A stretch of DNA of 64,000 nucleotides from Yersinia hibernica (GCF_004124235.1 NZ_CP032487.1:1922001-1986000), one strand, 5' to 3'; positions 31,012 to 41,178 are shown, counted from the first letter of the stretch. The notes: a model not told the origin generated them from the letters alone. Numbers and translations are program-made.

Positions 31012-32373
31012 ATGCAGGAAACTGTACTTCACCAAATAGTGCGCGATAAGGAAATCTGGGTTGCCGCGCGGAAATTGCAACAGCCTCTGGCTAGCTTCCA
31101 ACATGACATCACCCTCAGTCAGCGCGATTTTTACCACGCGCTACAGGGCGACAACACGGTGTTTATTCTGGAATGTAAAAAAGCCTCGCCATCCAAAGGG
31201 GTGATTCGCGATAACTTTAACCCGGCGGAAATTGCCGCGGTTTATCGCCATTATGCGTCGGCTATTTCCGTATTAACTGACGAAAAATACTTCCAGGGCA
31301 ATTTTGATTTCTTGCCCCAAGTCAGCGCCGTCGTCACTCAGCCGGTGTTGTGCAAAGATTTTATTATCGATGCCTATCAAATTCAGCTCGCCCGTTTCTA
31401 TCAGGCTGATGCTATTTTGCTGATGCTCTCGGTGCTGGATGATGAAACATACCGTCAGTTGGCCGCCGTGGCGCATAGCCTGAAGATGGGGGTGCTAACC
31501 GAAGCCAGCAATGCGCAAGAGTTAGAGCGGGCGATTGCCTTAGGGGCGAAAGTGGTGGGCATTAATAATCGTGATTTGCGCGATTTATCCATCGACCTGA
31601 ATCGCACCCGTGAACTGGCACCACGCCTGCCCGAGGGCGTCACCGTTATTAGCGAATCTGGCATCAATAATTACCGGCAAGTTCGTGAGCTAAGCCACTT
31701 TGCCAACGGTTTTCTTATTGGCAGCGCCTTGATGTCGGAGGCTGACTTAAATGCTGCCGTGCGCCGTGTGTTGCTGGGGGAAAACAAAGTGTGCGGGCTG
31801 ACGCGCGCCCAAGATGCCGCCGCCGCCTACCAAGCCGGCGCGGTATATGGCGGCTTGATTTTCGTCGGCAATTCACCTCGCTATGTTGACATTGCGCAGG
31901 CGCGAACGGTTATCAGTGGTGCTCCGCTGAAGTATGTCGGCGTGTTCCGTGATGCCAAAGTCGAAACCATACAACAAACTGCCGAGCGCTTATCTCTGGT
32001 GGCGGTGCAATTGCATGGGCATGAAGATCAAACTTATATCAACCAACTGCGCGAGGTATTACCCGCCAGTTGCCAAATTTGGCAAGCATTGAGTGTTAAT
32101 GGCTCAGTGCCGACACGCAATTTACAGCATGTTGAGCGCTATGTTTTGGACAATGGCCCAGGTGGCACTGGCCAGCGCTTTGACTGGTCATTATTAGCGG
32201 GTCAGCCATTGGATAACGTGCTACTGGCGGGCGGGCTGGGAGCTGATAACTGTGATGCGGCGGCGCAACTGGGCTGCGCGGGTCTGGATTTCAACTCCGG
32301 AGTAGAAAGCGCCCCCGGTGTGAAAGACCCGCAAAAGATTGCTGCGGTATTCCAAACTTTACGCGCTTACTAA
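31012..32373 (+). CDS. trpCF: Bifunctional indole-3-glycerol phosphate synthase / phosphoribosylanthranilate isomerase
   Basis: 453 residues with two fused TIM barrels. The N-terminal TrpC barrel (about 1-255) has ECKKASPSKG and the catalytic lysine in VLCKDF, plus ISESGI. The C-terminal TrpF barrel (about 256-453) has VCGLTRAQD with the catalytic Cys, and LLAGGLGADN. The fusion order is the same as in E. coli, where the gene is called trpC. It performs the third and fourth steps of the pathway after TrpD. Confidence 0.98.
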   Translation: MQETVLHQIVRDKEIWVAARKLQQPLASFQHDITLSQRDFYHALQGDNTVFILECKKASPSKGVIRDNFNPAEIAAVYRHYASAISVLTDEKYFQGNFDFLPQVSAVVTQPVLCKDFIIDAYQIQLARFYQADAILLMLSVLDDETYRQLAAVAHSLKMGVLTEASNAQELERAIALGAKVVGINNRDLRDLSIDLNRTRELAPRLPEGVTVISESGINNYRQVRELSHFANGFLIGSALMSEADLNAAVRRVLLGENKVCGLTRAQDAAAAYQAGAVYGGLIFVGNSPRYVDIAQARTVISGAPLKYVGVFRDAKVETIQQTAERLSLVAVQLHGHEDQTYINQLREVLPASCQIWQALSVNGSVPTRNLQHVERYVLDNGPGGTGQRFDWSLLAGQPLDNVLLAGGLGADNCDAAAQLGCAGLDFNSGVESAPGVKDPQKIAAVFQTLRAY

Positions 32374-32396
32374 ATTAACGACTAACGGACAGAAAA

Positions 32397-33587
32397 ATGA
32401 CCACATTAAATCCTTATTTTGGCGAGTTCGGTGGAATGTATGTCCCCCAAATTCTGATGCCTGCATTGAAACAACTGGAAGAGGCTTTTGTCAGTGCGCA
32501 GCTGGACCCTGAGTTTCAGGCCGCATTTCAGGATTTGTTAAAGAATTATGCCGGGCGTCCAACCGCGCTGACACTGTGTCAGAATTTGACGACAGGGACA
32601 AAAACCAAGTTATATCTGAAACGTGAAGACCTGCTGCACGGCGGCGCGCACAAAACGAACCAAGTGCTGGGGCAGGCTTTATTAGCAAAACGTATGGGTA
32701 AAACAGAAATCATTGCTGAAACCGGTGCCGGTCAGCATGGTGTGGCATCAGCATTGGCCTGCGCCCTGCTTGGCTTGAAATGCCGCATCTATATGGGGGC
32801 TAAAGATATTGAGCGCCAATCCCCGAACGTATTTCGTATGCGCCTGATGGGCGCGGAGGTTATCCCGGTACACAGTGGCTCCTCGACACTGAAAGATGCA
32901 TGTAATGAAGCGCTGCGCGACTGGTCTGGTAGCTACGAAACCGCGCACTACATGTTGGGAACCGCCGCCGGCCCTCACCCTTACCCGACAATTGTACGGG
33001 AGTTCCAACGGATGATTGGCGAAGAAACCAAAGCGCAGATCTTAGCCAAAGAAGGCCGGTTGCCGGATGCAGTGTTGGCCTGTGTGGGTGGCGGCTCCAA
33101 TGCAATTGGTATGTTCGCTGATTTTATTGATGAACCCGGCGTTGGGCTGATTGGGGTAGAACCCGCAGGATTGGGGATTGAAACCGGCCAACATGGTGCA
33201 CCACTGAAACACGGTAAGGTTGGTATCTACTTCGGTATGAAATCGCCGATGATGCAAACCAGTGATGGCCAAATTGAAGAATCTTACTCAATTTCGGCCG
33301 GGTTAGACTTCCCATCAGTCGGGCCGCAACATGCTTATTTGAATAGTATTGGGCGCGCTGATTATGTGTCAGTGACCGACGATGAAGCCCTCGAGGCATT
33401 TAAGGCGCTGTCATGCAAAGAGGGCATTATCCCGGCATTGGAATCTTCCCATGCCCTGGCGCACGCCTTGAAAATGATTAAAGCATCACCGGAAAAAGAG
33501 CAGATTCTGGTCGTCAATCTGTCCGGGCGCGGTGATAAAGATATTTTCACCGTTCATGATATTCTGAAAGCACGGGGAGAAATTTAA
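32397..33587 (+). CDS. trpB: Tryptophan synthase beta subunit
   Basis: PLP enzyme that condenses indole with serine. 396 residues. The PLP lysine is in [15 protein letters not shown] (about residue 86), the phosphate-binding loop is [12 protein letters not shown], and the catalytic Glu lies in AETGAGQHG. It forms the alpha2-beta2 complex with TrpA, whose gene overlaps its stop by one base (TAATG). Confidence 0.99.
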   Translation: MTTLNPYFGEFGGMYVPQILMPALKQLEEAFVSAQLDPEFQAAFQDLLKNYAGRPTALTLCQNLTTGTKTKLYLKREDLLHGGAHKTNQVLGQALLAKRMGKTEIIAETGAGQHGVASALACALLGLKCRIYMGAKDIERQSPNVFRMRLMGAEVIPVHSGSSTLKDACNEALRDWSGSYETAHYMLGTAAGPHPYPTIVREFQRMIGEETKAQILAKEGRLPDAVLACVGGGSNAIGMFADFIDEPGVGLIGVEPAGLGIETGQHGAPLKHGKVGIYFGMKSPMMQTSDGQIEESYSISAGLDFPSVGPQHAYLNSIGRADYVSVTDDEALEAFKALSCKEGIIPALESSHALAHALKMIKASPEKEQILVVNLSGRGDKDIFTVHDILKARGEI

Positions 33588-34393
33588 TGGAGCGTTATCA
33601 GCAGCTTTTCAAACAGTTGGCGGGCAAAAAAGAAGGCGCATTTGTCCCATTCGTACAATTAGGCGACCCAACACCGGCACTCTCGTTAGAGATTATCGAC
33701 ACTTTAATTGCCGCCGGGGCAGATGCGCTGGAGCTGGGCATCCCATTCTCTGACCCATTGGCCGATGGCCCGACCATCCAAAATGCGGCGTTACGGGCTT
33801 TCGCCGCCGGTGTGACCCCGAGCATTTGTTTTGAGATGCTGGCCGAAATTCGCAAGAAACACCCCACGATTCCCATTGGTCTGCTGATGTATGCCAATTT
33901 AGTCTTCCATAATGGCATTGATACTTTCTATCAGCGCTGCGCTGATGTCGGGGTTGACTCAGTGCTGATTGCTGATGTGCCTTTTGAAGAATCACTGCCA
34001 TTCCGCACGGCAGCACTGCGCCATGGCATCGCCCCTATATTTATTTGTCCGCCGAATGCCGATGATGATTTATTGCGCGAAATTGCCTCCCATGGCCGTG
34101 GCTATACCTATCTGCTCTCGCGGGCTGGGGTGACCGGTGCTGAAAATCACGGCCATCTGCCATTGAATCATTTGATTGATAAACTTCGTGAATACCATGC
34201 TGCTCCCGCATTACAAGGTTTTGGCATTTCAGAACCTGAACAAGTAAAAATGAGTCTAGCTGCCGGAGCCGCGGGGGCTATTTCAGGTTCTGCGATTGTA
34301 AAAATCATTGAAAACAATGTCTCACAACCTGCCGAGATGCTGGCGCAACTGACTCATTTCGTCACCAAAATGAAAGCGGCCACACGTCGTTAA
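33587..34393 (+). CDS. trpA: Tryptophan synthase alpha subunit
   Basis: Cleaves indole-3-glycerol phosphate to indole, which is channelled to TrpB. 268 residues, a TIM barrel with catalytic Glu and Asp in [16 protein letters not shown] (about residues 48-63) and the phosphate loop [10 protein letters not shown]. It is the last gene of the operon, followed 10 bp later by a terminator. Confidence 0.98.
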   Translation: MERYQQLFKQLAGKKEGAFVPFVQLGDPTPALSLEIIDTLIAAGADALELGIPFSDPLADGPTIQNAALRAFAAGVTPSICFEMLAEIRKKHPTIPIGLLMYANLVFHNGIDTFYQRCADVGVDSVLIADVPFEESLPFRTAALRHGIAPIFICPPNADDDLLREIASHGRGYTYLLSRAGVTGAENHGHLPLNHLIDKLREYHAAPALQGFGISEPEQVKMSLAAGAAGAISGSAIVKIIENNVSQPAEMLAQLTHFVTKMKAATRR

Positions 34394-34402
34394 TGCCACC
34401 AG

Positions 34403-34441
34403 AGCGCCTGATAATTGATGCTATTCAGGCGCTTTCTTCCT
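34403..34441 (+). terminator. trp operon terminator
   Basis: AGCGCCTGA / TCAGGCGCT stem with a 13-nt loop followed by TTCTTCCTTATTTT, just after the trpA stop. Confidence 0.85.
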
Positions 34442-34676
34442 TATTTTCAATACCTTTCTTGCAACTTATCCGCTGTAAATTTGAATAAAAGCTATTCATA
34501 ACCAATACTAATAATGTGTAACACACTAAGCATTTTTTTACATTTGGATGCGGTGGGTGTTCTCTGAACCTAAATGAAATATGCGTTAATAGTAGGTTGA
34601 ACTGCGCTTGCGCTGGCGCTGTTGATACGGGTTATCCAATACGCCCTATAACATCAATACACATGGAGAGTCATCT

Positions 34677-34991
34677 ATGAAGATTTTTAAGACCATTACA
34701 GCTTTATGCATTGCAGTGATTATGGCGATGGCAATATCTGCCTGTGCGCCAACAGCAAAGTCAGAAGGAACCGGTGGTTATATCGATGACACGGTTATCA
34801 CCACGAAGGTGAAATCAGCGCTATTGGGTGAGAAAAATCTAAAATCGACTGAGATAAGTGTGGAAACGTTCAAAGGGCGGGTTCAGTTGAGTGGCTTTGT
34901 TAGCTCACGTCAGGATGCTAACCGCGCGGTACAGATTACCCGAACCGTACCCGGGGTGAAGTCAGTTAGTGACCAAATGCTTATTAGGTAA
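34677..34991 (+). CDS. BON-domain lipoprotein (OsmY-like)
   Basis: 104 residues. The lipoprotein signal peptide ends in the lipobox ISAC (Cys at about position 23, Ala at +2). One BON domain (about 40-104) follows, with DTVITTKVKSALLGE and FKGRVQLSGFVSSRQDANRAV, and the usual end VPGVKSVSDQMLIR. BON domains are thought to contact phospholipid membranes, and relatives are often induced by osmotic or stationary-phase stress. Its ribosome binding site is GGAGAG. It is single, convergent with ompW. Confidence 0.88.
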   Translation: MKIFKTITALCIAVIMAMAISACAPTAKSEGTGGYIDDTVITTKVKSALLGEKNLKSTEISVETFKGRVQLSGFVSSRQDANRAVQITRTVPGVKSVSDQMLIR

Positions 34992-35000
34992 TAAAACGGT

Positions 35001-35024
35001 CAGAGGCGCATTTCTGCGCCTCTG
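35001..35024. terminator. Hairpin between the BON lipoprotein gene and ompW
   Basis: Perfect 10-bp stem CAGAGGCGCA/TGCGCCTCTG with a 4-nt loop between convergent genes. It lacks a good T run, so it may act as a weak terminator or 3' stabiliser. Confidence 0.65.
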
Positions 35025-35060
35025 TGTGACTCCGTGCTGCTTATCAAGGACGACGGATAA

Positions 35061-35696
35061 TTAGAAACGGTAACCCGCGCCAAACATAAATACCCATGGG
35101 TCAAGGCGGGTGTGAATGCTCTGCTCCTGGCCATTGGCTTTAAATTTCACATCAGTTTCGATATTCATCCACCAGACGGACATATTCACCATCCAGTTTT
35201 CACTGACCATATAGTCCAAACCGGCTTGCCCTGCCACCCCCCACGAATCTTTTAAGCTCAAATCCGTTAACCCAGCAGAAGTGCCCGTGTTGTTGAATTT
35301 CTCATCAAAGAACGTGGTGTAGTTCAGACCAATCCCCAAGTATGGCCGCAGTTTGTCTTGCTTATCGCGGAAATAATATTGTGCCATTAACGTCGGTGGC
35401 AATTGCTTAACTTCGGCAATATTGCCAGTCGGCCCGAGGCCAACCTTATGGCGGAACGGCGTCGCCGCCAGCAATTCTACCCCGATGTTATCAGTAATGA
35501 GGTAACTGAAAGTCAGACCCAACTGGGTATTATTATCCGCTTTAAAGGAGCCATAACCTAACACATCATCAGACCCTGCATTTGGTCTGACCGTTGCCGT
35601 CCCTGCCCGGAAAATATAATCGCCTGCCTGATGCGCACTCACCGCAGTCGATGCCAGAGTTGCTACGGCTAATAATACCAAAGTGACTTTTTTCAT
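35061..35696 (-). CDS. ompW: Outer membrane protein W
   Basis: An eight-stranded small outer-membrane barrel that lets small hydrophobic molecules pass; in E. coli it is colicin S4 receptor and responds to oxygen. From MKKVTLVLLAVATLASTAVSA the protein has 211 residues with a clear Sec signal peptide (cleavage after VSA) and a terminal aromatic GAGYRF. A longer reading up to 35762 adds 22 residues before the signal peptide and is less likely. An FNR-type site lies upstream. Confidence 0.95.
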   Translation of the reverse strand: MKKVTLVLLAVATLASTAVSAHQAGDYIFRAGTATVRPNAGSDDVLGYGSFKADNNTQLGLTFSYLITDNIGVELLAATPFRHKVGLGPTGNIAEVKQLPPTLMAQYYFRDKQDKLRPYLGIGLNYTTFFDEKFNNTGTSAGLTDLSLKDSWGVAGQAGLDYMVSENWMVNMSVWWMNIETDVKFKANGQEQSIHTRLDPWVFMFGAGYRF

Positions 35697-35840
35697 TATC
35701 CATTCCATTTGTAGGTATATTCGCGAACAGAATATACCTACAAATAAGTATTTATGATCCAATCGAGATCACATCTTTCGTAACAATTTTAATAATTCCT
35801 AAATTAAGTAGGGTTATTTAATTCCTTAATAACATTGAAA

Positions 35841-35854
35841 TTGATCTGGATCAT
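35841..35854. promoter_or_regulatory. FNR-type binding site upstream of ompW
   Basis: TTGATCTGGATCAT matches the FNR consensus TTGAT-N4-ATCAA at 9 of 10 defined positions. It is 145 bp before the ompW start and also upstream of the ykgJ-like pseudogene. FNR control of ompW is established in E. coli. Confidence 0.6.
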
Positions 35855-35991
35855 AAATAGCTATTTGCACCAAATTGCGCTAATTGCCATTGCTGAAAAA
35901 GACAACAGGCAGCATGCTGCTATGCTTGGATGTTGTCTGTGTGAAATCGCTACGGTTGACTGTTTACTTGGTAAGGAGCAGTGGATTAAAG

Positions 35992-36334
35992 ATGAGCGCT
36001 GAAATAAATCCGTGTGTCAGTTGTGGTGCCTGCTGTGCCTATTTTCGGGTGTCATTTTATTGGGCAGAGGCCAAAGAGGGTGGCGGTTGTGTGCCCTGCG
36101 CCATGACTGAGCAAGTGACCCCCCTTTATTAGCTGTATGTCCGGCACCAACTGTAAATCCCCCCGCTGTGTTGCCCTGCAGGGAGAAGTCGGTCAGTCTG
36201 TTTGTTGTTCAATCTATGGCGAGCGCGCCCGTGCCCACTATGGTTTGCCGCCGTTACCTATTGATAACATCGAGGTCATTAGATTAGAAGAAATCATCCA
36301 TTGGCCAATGACAAGATCCCACAGCGCACCATAA
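35992..36334 (+). pseudogene. YkgJ-family cysteine-cluster protein gene, frameshifted and internally deleted
   Basis: The frame from the ATG at 35992 (AAGGAG upstream) encodes a YkgJ-like start NPCVSCGACCAYFRVSFYWAE but stops at 36130-36132 (QVTPLY). Removing one C from the C6 run at 36119-36124 restores the family sequence: [21 protein letters not shown]. Further on the sequence jumps from SIYGER straight to [11 protein letters not shown]; members of the family normally have about 20 residues here, including the PSPCREF cysteine motif. Two lesions thus remove the third cysteine cluster. The family is a predicted Fe-S/zinc cluster protein (UPF0153). Confidence 0.8.
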
Positions 36335-36384
36335 CAAGGTATAATCATCGGCTAAGCGCTATTTTTTTATCCCAAGGAGTTTTC

Positions 36385-37152
36385 ATGCCTATCACGGCTA
36401 ACACTTTATACCGTGACAGTTTTAACTTTTTACGCAATCAGCTACCCGCCATTCTGTTACTGGCGCTGCTGACCGCGTTCATTACCGTCATGCTGAATCA
36501 GGCATTTATCCCTGATACTGAACAACTCAGTACACTCAACTCCACTGACAGTGATTTGGCTTCGTCCGGCAATCTCAGCATTACAGAATTGGTGGCGCAG
36601 CTCACCCCTGAGCAACAAATGGTCCTGCTGAAAGTCTCTGCGGCGGCTACTTTTTCCGCATTGGTGGGCAATGTATTATTAGTGGGCGGCATGCTGACAC
36701 TGATTTCGATGGTCTCTCAGGGGCGTCGGGTTAGCGCATTGCAGGCCATCGGTATTTCAGTGCCTATCTTACCGCGCTTGCTGCTGCTGATGTTTATCGG
36801 TACCTTATTGATTCAGTTGGGAATAACTCTGTTTATCGTGCCGGGTATCATCATTGCTGTCGCGCTCTCGCTGTCTCCGGTTATTGTGACGACGGAAAAA
36901 ATAGGCGTTTTTGTCGCCATGAAAGCCAGTATCAAGTTGGCTTTTGCGAATGTGCGTTTAATTATCCCGGCAATGATGTTGTGGATAGCGGCCAAACTGA
37001 TTTTGTTGTATTTGGTCAATCACCTGACGGTGCTGCCGACCCCAGTTGCCAGTGTGGTTTTAGCTTCACTGAGTAACCTGGTTTCTGCATTATTGTTGGT
37101 GTATTTGTTCCGCTTATATATGTTGTTGCGCCCAACGGATGTCAGCGTGTAA
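36385..37152 (+). CDS. yciC: Inner-membrane protein YciC (UPF0259)
   Basis: A 255-residue polytopic inner-membrane protein of unknown activity with about six hydrophobic segments. E. coli YciC (247 residues) matches from the first residue ([19 protein letters not shown] here), and AAGGAG sits 5 bp before the ATG at 36385, so the longer frame from 36301 is rejected. Typical stretches are [22 protein letters not shown] and [13 protein letters not shown]. It is followed by a terminator shared with the SulP gene. Confidence 0.94.
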   Translation: MPITANTLYRDSFNFLRNQLPAILLLALLTAFITVMLNQAFIPDTEQLSTLNSTDSDLASSGNLSITELVAQLTPEQQMVLLKVSAAATFSALVGNVLLVGGMLTLISMVSQGRRVSALQAIGISVPILPRLLLLMFIGTLLIQLGITLFIVPGIIIAVALSLSPVIVTTEKIGVFVAMKASIKLAFANVRLIIPAMMLWIAAKLILLYLVNHLTVLPTPVASVVLASLSNLVSALLLVYLFRLYMLLRPTDVSV

Positions 37153-37174
37153 GCATCCATGCCGATAATATGAC

Positions 37175-37198
37175 AAAGGGCCATAACGGCCCTTTTTG
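37175..37198. terminator. yciC terminator
   Basis: AAAGGGCC/GGCCCTTTTT hairpin directly after yciC and at the end of the convergent SulP gene. Confidence 0.88.
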
Positions 37199-38941
37199 TT
37201 ATTCAGAATCCAGCACAGTGGCTGGTGGCTCGCCGTCAGATTCCTGCTTCTGCGCCACCCGTTGTTTACTTTGAATCAGCTTGAGGGCCAAATAGAGGTC
37301 AGGCACCAAAATCAGGTCATCATCATGACTTTTCAAACGATTAATACGGAACCAGCGTGTCAGCTCAGTGCGCCGCCCCGCCAATATCAACTTAATATTG
37401 CGCTGCTTTAAATCGCGTTTTAGCTCATCAATTGCCGCTAACACACTGACATCAGCATAGGTAAAGCTGGCGACGGCATCAATGACCACCCAATTCGCCG
37501 TATGTAGGGTACTGTCAACCAGATTCAGAATACGCCGTTTAAAGTACGCGACGTTAAAATAGGTCAGCGGCGAGTTAAAGCGGTAAATCATCACTCCAGG
37601 CACAGGTTTGATACCATTACCACTGCGCATTGAATGGATCATGCCATCGGCATTCACCCCCAACAACTGTTCTGTCGGGCGAAATACCGTGCGCAGAAAT
37701 TGCAATAACCCCAGCAACACCGCAAGGCCGATGCCGCTAATAACACCGACCAACACCACACTGACGAAAGTAAATATCGCCAAATAGAAAGCTTGTGCAT
37801 TGCGTTTGCGTAACTGCCACAAACTTCTAAACCCGAGCAAAGACCAGGCGGCATAAATCAGTACCACCCCCAATGCGGCTATCGGAATAAATTGCAGCGG
37901 ACGGGTTAAAAACAGCAACACCATGGCAATCACTAGCGCGGCAATAATTGACACCAACTGACTCTTACCATTATTGGCATCATTCACTGCAGTCCGGGTG
38001 CTCGCGCCACTAATCGCAAAACCTTGCGATAAAGCGGAGACAATATTGCTGACACCCAATGCGCGCAGCTCAACATCCGCATCAACTTCATAACCATTCT
38101 TAGCCGCAAAACTGCGTGCTGTCAGCATCATACTGACAAAACTGACCACCGCCAGGTTCAGTGCGGGGATGACCATGTCGCGTAACAAGCCCGGCTGAAA
38201 ATCGGGCCAATGCACCAAGGGTAAGCCGCCGTCAAAGCCGCCGACGACCCCCACACCAAATTGCTGCATATTGGCCGCCCAAGAGACAAAGGTCGCCATA
38301 GCAATCGCCAATAACGGTGCTGGCCAGTTCGGGCGCAACCACTTAACACCGTACAACACCACGAAAGTCAGTAATGAAATTGCCACCGTGGGTAAATGGC
38401 TATTAATCAAATTATGCGGCAGGGCCAATACCCGCTCAATCAATTGAGGTGGGCGAGTCATAAAACCAAAAACCTTACCCAATTGGTCAACAATAATGGT
38501 AATCGCCACCCCATTGAGTAAGCCGGTTAATATGGGTCGCGATAATAAATCCGCCAGTGCCCCCAGCTTAAAGCGGCTAGCCACCAGACACCATGTTCCC
38601 ATCATCAGAGTCATCATGATGGTCAATTGCCAGTGAATTTCACTGTTGCCCGCCGCCAACGGTGCTACCACCGCCGCAATTACCGCACAAGTTGCGGCAT
38701 CTGGGCCGACAATCAACTGGCGGGATGAGCCCAAAAAGGCGTAGGCAATCATGGGTAAAATACAAGAATACAGTCCCACCGCCGCGCTGACCCCCGTCAG
38801 CTCCGCATAAGCGATGGCAATGGGCAGCGCCACCGCGGCCACCGATAATCCGGCGCGAATATCTGGCTTGAGCCAATCGCGTTCATAGGCCATTAATTGG
38901 GTTAAACCCGGCATCCAATACCGGAGTAATTTTCTCTGCAT
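37199..38941 (-). CDS. SulP/SLC26-family anion transporter with STAS domain
   Basis: An inner-membrane carrier of the SulP family, which moves sulfate, bicarbonate or dicarboxylates. It has about 580 residues. The transmembrane part (about 20-420) includes GLYSCILPMIAYAFLGSSRQLIVGPDAATCAV, the family signature region. A cytoplasmic STAS domain (about 435-560) has WVVIDAVASFTYADVSVLAAIDEL. It is not E. coli DauA (YchM), which diverges strongly. The frame extends to a GTG at 38953, but the ATG at 38941 has GTGGA at good distance. It interrupts the yciC-yciB order found in E. coli. The substrate is unknown. Confidence 0.92.
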   Translation of the reverse strand: MQRKLLRYWMPGLTQLMAYERDWLKPDIRAGLSVAAVALPIAIAYAELTGVSAAVGLYSCILPMIAYAFLGSSRQLIVGPDAATCAVIAAVVAPLAAGNSEIHWQLTIMMTLMMGTWCLVASRFKLGALADLLSRPILTGLLNGVAITIIVDQLGKVFGFMTRPPQLIERVLALPHNLINSHLPTVAISLLTFVVLYGVKWLRPNWPAPLLAIAMATFVSWAANMQQFGVGVVGGFDGGLPLVHWPDFQPGLLRDMVIPALNLAVVSFVSMMLTARSFAAKNGYEVDADVELRALGVSNIVSALSQGFAISGASTRTAVNDANNGKSQLVSIIAALVIAMVLLFLTRPLQFIPIAALGVVLIYAAWSLLGFRSLWQLRKRNAQAFYLAIFTFVSVVLVGVISGIGLAVLLGLLQFLRTVFRPTEQLLGVNADGMIHSMRSGNGIKPVPGVMIYRFNSPLTYFNVAYFKRRILNLVDSTLHTANWVVIDAVASFTYADVSVLAAIDELKRDLKQRNIKLILAGRRTELTRWFRINRLKSHDDDLILVPDLYLALKLIQSKQRVAQKQESDGEPPATVLDSE

Positions 38942-39172
38942 ACTTAATTCCACTCAGCTTTAACCCCATATTTATCACTTATCATGCTGGGTTAATCATT
39001 AACTGGCAATATACAGACAAAAACTGTTACTTGTTTATCGTAAGTTTCTGCAAATTCCACTGGCAGAGCGCGCATTCCGACAGATAATTAAGGATAATAG
39101 TCTTTTGCCGCAGGTACCCACACCTGACTGAATCCGGTATAGTCGGGCGGTGTATAAATGATGGATTGATTC

Positions 39173-39715
39173 ATGAAGCAACTTTTAGATTTTCTCCCGT
39201 TGGTGGTATTTTTTGTTTTCTACAAGATGTATGACATTTTTGTCGCATCAGGTGCCTTGATTGTCGCCACATTGTTGGCACTAGCCTTTGCTTGGGTCAA
39301 ATACCGCAAAGTCGAAAAAATGACACTGATCACCGCAGTCATGGTGCTGGTATTCGGTACTTTGACATTGGCATTCCACAGTGACTTATTTATCAAGTGG
39401 AAAGTGACGGTGCTGTATGTGCTGTTTGCCCTCGCCCTGTTGGTCAGCCAATGGTTTATGAAAAAGCCATTGATTCAACGGATGCTTGGCAAAGAACTGA
39501 CATTGCCGGATGCGGTTTGGTCAACACTGAACCTGTCTTGGGCCGTGTTCTTCCTGGTTTGCGGGTTACTCAATATCTATGTGGCATTTTGGTTACCGCA
39601 AGATATTTGGGTGAACTTCAAAGTCTTTGGTTTAACTGCTCTGACACTGGTATTTACACTCATCAGCGGTGTTTATATTTATCGGCATATGCCCGAAGAA
39701 CAGAAAAAGTCATAA
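39173..39715 (+). CDS. yciB: Inner membrane-spanning protein YciB
   Basis: 180 residues with five to six transmembrane helices and short loops. YciB (IspZ) is linked to cell-envelope synthesis and septation in E. coli and Shigella through contacts with elongasome and divisome proteins. The start [27 protein letters not shown] is conserved. yciA follows 19 bp later on the same strand, as in E. coli. Confidence 0.96.
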   Translation: MKQLLDFLPLVVFFVFYKMYDIFVASGALIVATLLALAFAWVKYRKVEKMTLITAVMVLVFGTLTLAFHSDLFIKWKVTVLYVLFALALLVSQWFMKKPLIQRMLGKELTLPDAVWSTLNLSWAVFFLVCGLLNIYVAFWLPQDIWVNFKVFGLTALTLVFTLISGVYIYRHMPEEQKKS

Positions 39716-39734
39716 TTTTATAGAGTAGACAGAG

Positions 39735-40172
39735 ATGACCCAGGAACAGATACCGCAATCATTACCTAACGGTGAATTGGTACTTCGCACCCTTGCAATG
39801 CCCGCTGATACCAATGCCAACGGTGATATATTCGGCGGTTGGTTGATGTCACAAATGGATATTGGCGGTGCTATCCAGGCCAAAGAGATAGCCCAAGGCC
39901 GGGTGGTCACGGTGCGGGTTGATGGCATGACGTTCCTCAAGTCTGTGGCCGTTGGTGACGTAGTTTGCTGCTATGCGAGCTGTATTAAGTCCGGTCGCAG
40001 CTCTATTACCATCAATATTGAAGTATGGGTGAAAAAGGTCTCTTCCGAACCTATTGGTCAGCGCTATAAGGCCACTGAAGCGGTATTCACCTATGTCGCC
40101 GTTGATGACATTGGTAAAGCCCGCGCCTTACCTGAAAACAGTAGAAATTTTGCAGTTGGCGCGACGCAATAA
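39735..40172 (+). CDS. yciA: Acyl-CoA thioesterase YciA
   Basis: A hot-dog-fold thioesterase hydrolysing a broad range of acyl-CoAs in the cytosol. 145 residues. The active-site segment ADTNANGDIFGGWLMSQMDIGGA (Asp in GDIFGG, about residue 32) is intact. It is preceded by yciB at 19 bp and followed by a strong terminator, so it is the end of a two-gene unit. Confidence 0.96.
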   Translation: MTQEQIPQSLPNGELVLRTLAMPADTNANGDIFGGWLMSQMDIGGAIQAKEIAQGRVVTVRVDGMTFLKSVAVGDVVCCYASCIKSGRSSITINIEVWVKKVSSEPIGQRYKATEAVFTYVAVDDIGKARALPENSRNFAVGATQ

Positions 40173-40190
40173 TTGCCGCAGTGATGATGT

Positions 40191-40222
40191 AAAAAGGGTC
40201 GCGATAAAAGCGACCCTTTTTT
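40191..40222. terminator. Bidirectional terminator between yciA and tonB
   Basis: AAAAAGGGTCGC/GCGACCCTTTTTTT stem-loop, 12-bp stem, between convergent yciA and tonB. Confidence 0.93.
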
Positions 40223-40258
40223 TATTGGGGACTGTTGAACTGAAACACCACGCCGGCC

Positions 40259-41008
40259 TTAATTCATTTCCGTCGTGCCACCAATCTTGAACACGATGGT
40301 TGTGACATAATTCTTGGCAGCCACGGCTTCAAAACGCCATTTGCGCATCACCTGCTTCACTTCACGCTCAAAGGTATTGCGCGGTGTCGCTTCCAAAATT
40401 CGCACATTGGTCACTCGACCATCATCGTCAATGTCATATTGTACTTTAACCTGCCCCTCAACCCCCAGCGCCAAGGCCCTGGCCGGATAAGTCGGTTTTG
40501 CCTTACTCAGTGCTTTTGGCCCACTCGATATTGACGCGCCCGGTACTGATACCTTAGGTGCTGATTTTACTGCGGCATTGGTTGAAACCAGGGCTGACTC
40601 ATCGGATTTAAACGGCTTGTCATCTGGCGGTGCCACCGTCTTTTTAACATCCGGCTTCTTCACTTCCGGCTTTTTGACTTCTTTTTTCACCGGTTTTGGT
40701 TTCGGCTTAGGTTTCACCGGTTCAGGCAGCGGGACAGGCACCGGCTCTGGCAGCACTTCAGGTTCTGGCGGTGTCTCTTCCACAGCTTCTGGTTCCGGCG
40801 CAGCCTGCGGCTCCGCAGCTGCTGGCTGTGGTGCCGCAAAAGTATCTATATTCACCATGGTAACCGCCAGCGGTGCATCCTCTGGCTGTGTATTCATTTG
40901 CTCTACGGAGACGTATAGCAATGCGGCAATGACGCTGCCATGTAAGCCGACTGAAAATGCGAGCGGCCAAGTGAGCCGTCGACCGAAGAAAAATTTATTT
41001 AGCTGCAT
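40259..41008 (-). CDS. tonB: TonB energy transducer
   Basis: Couples the proton motive force (with ExbB/ExbD) to outer-membrane siderophore and cobalamin receptors. 249 residues: one N-terminal membrane helix (about 14-32) including SVGLHGSVIAALLY with the SxxxH face, a periplasmic Pro/Glu then Pro/Lys-rich spacer (EPVPVPLPEPVKPKPKPKPVKKE), and the C-terminal domain with YPARALALGVEGQVKVQYDI and FERE near the end. The antisense frame over the spacer is a low-complexity artefact. A candidate Fur site lies upstream. Confidence 0.97.
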   Translation of the reverse strand: MQLNKFFFGRRLTWPLAFSVGLHGSVIAALLYVSVEQMNTQPEDAPLAVTMVNIDTFAAPQPAAAEPQAAPEPEAVEETPPEPEVLPEPVPVPLPEPVKPKPKPKPVKKEVKKPEVKKPDVKKTVAPPDDKPFKSDESALVSTNAAVKSAPKVSVPGASISSGPKALSKAKPTYPARALALGVEGQVKVQYDIDDDGRVTNVRILEATPRNTFEREVKQVMRKWRFEAVAAKNYVTTIVFKIGGTTEMN

Positions 41009-41154
41009 AATAATTCAGTGTCCTCTGATGCAGCTAAGTTTAAATGCAAATAGCAATCATATTCAATAAGCAACTGCAAACTATCTCAACGATAGGTCAT
41101 AAACGATGCTTTAAACGGCAATATCCACCGAATAACACTTTCTGTTTACGCCTG

Positions 41155-41178
41155 GTTATCATTTTATTTCATTATCAA
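41155..41178 (-). promoter_or_regulatory. Candidate Fur box upstream of tonB
   Basis: On the minus strand GATAATGAAATAAAATGATAA shows two or three of the GATAAT-type hexamers of the Fur consensus. It is about 150 bp before the tonB start. Iron repression of tonB by Fur is established in E. coli; this exact site is inferred. Confidence 0.45.

Noticed and set aside
40578..41069. Gly/Ser-rich ORF antisense to tonB
   Set aside because: It mirrors the Pro/Glu/Lys-rich spacer of TonB on the other strand.
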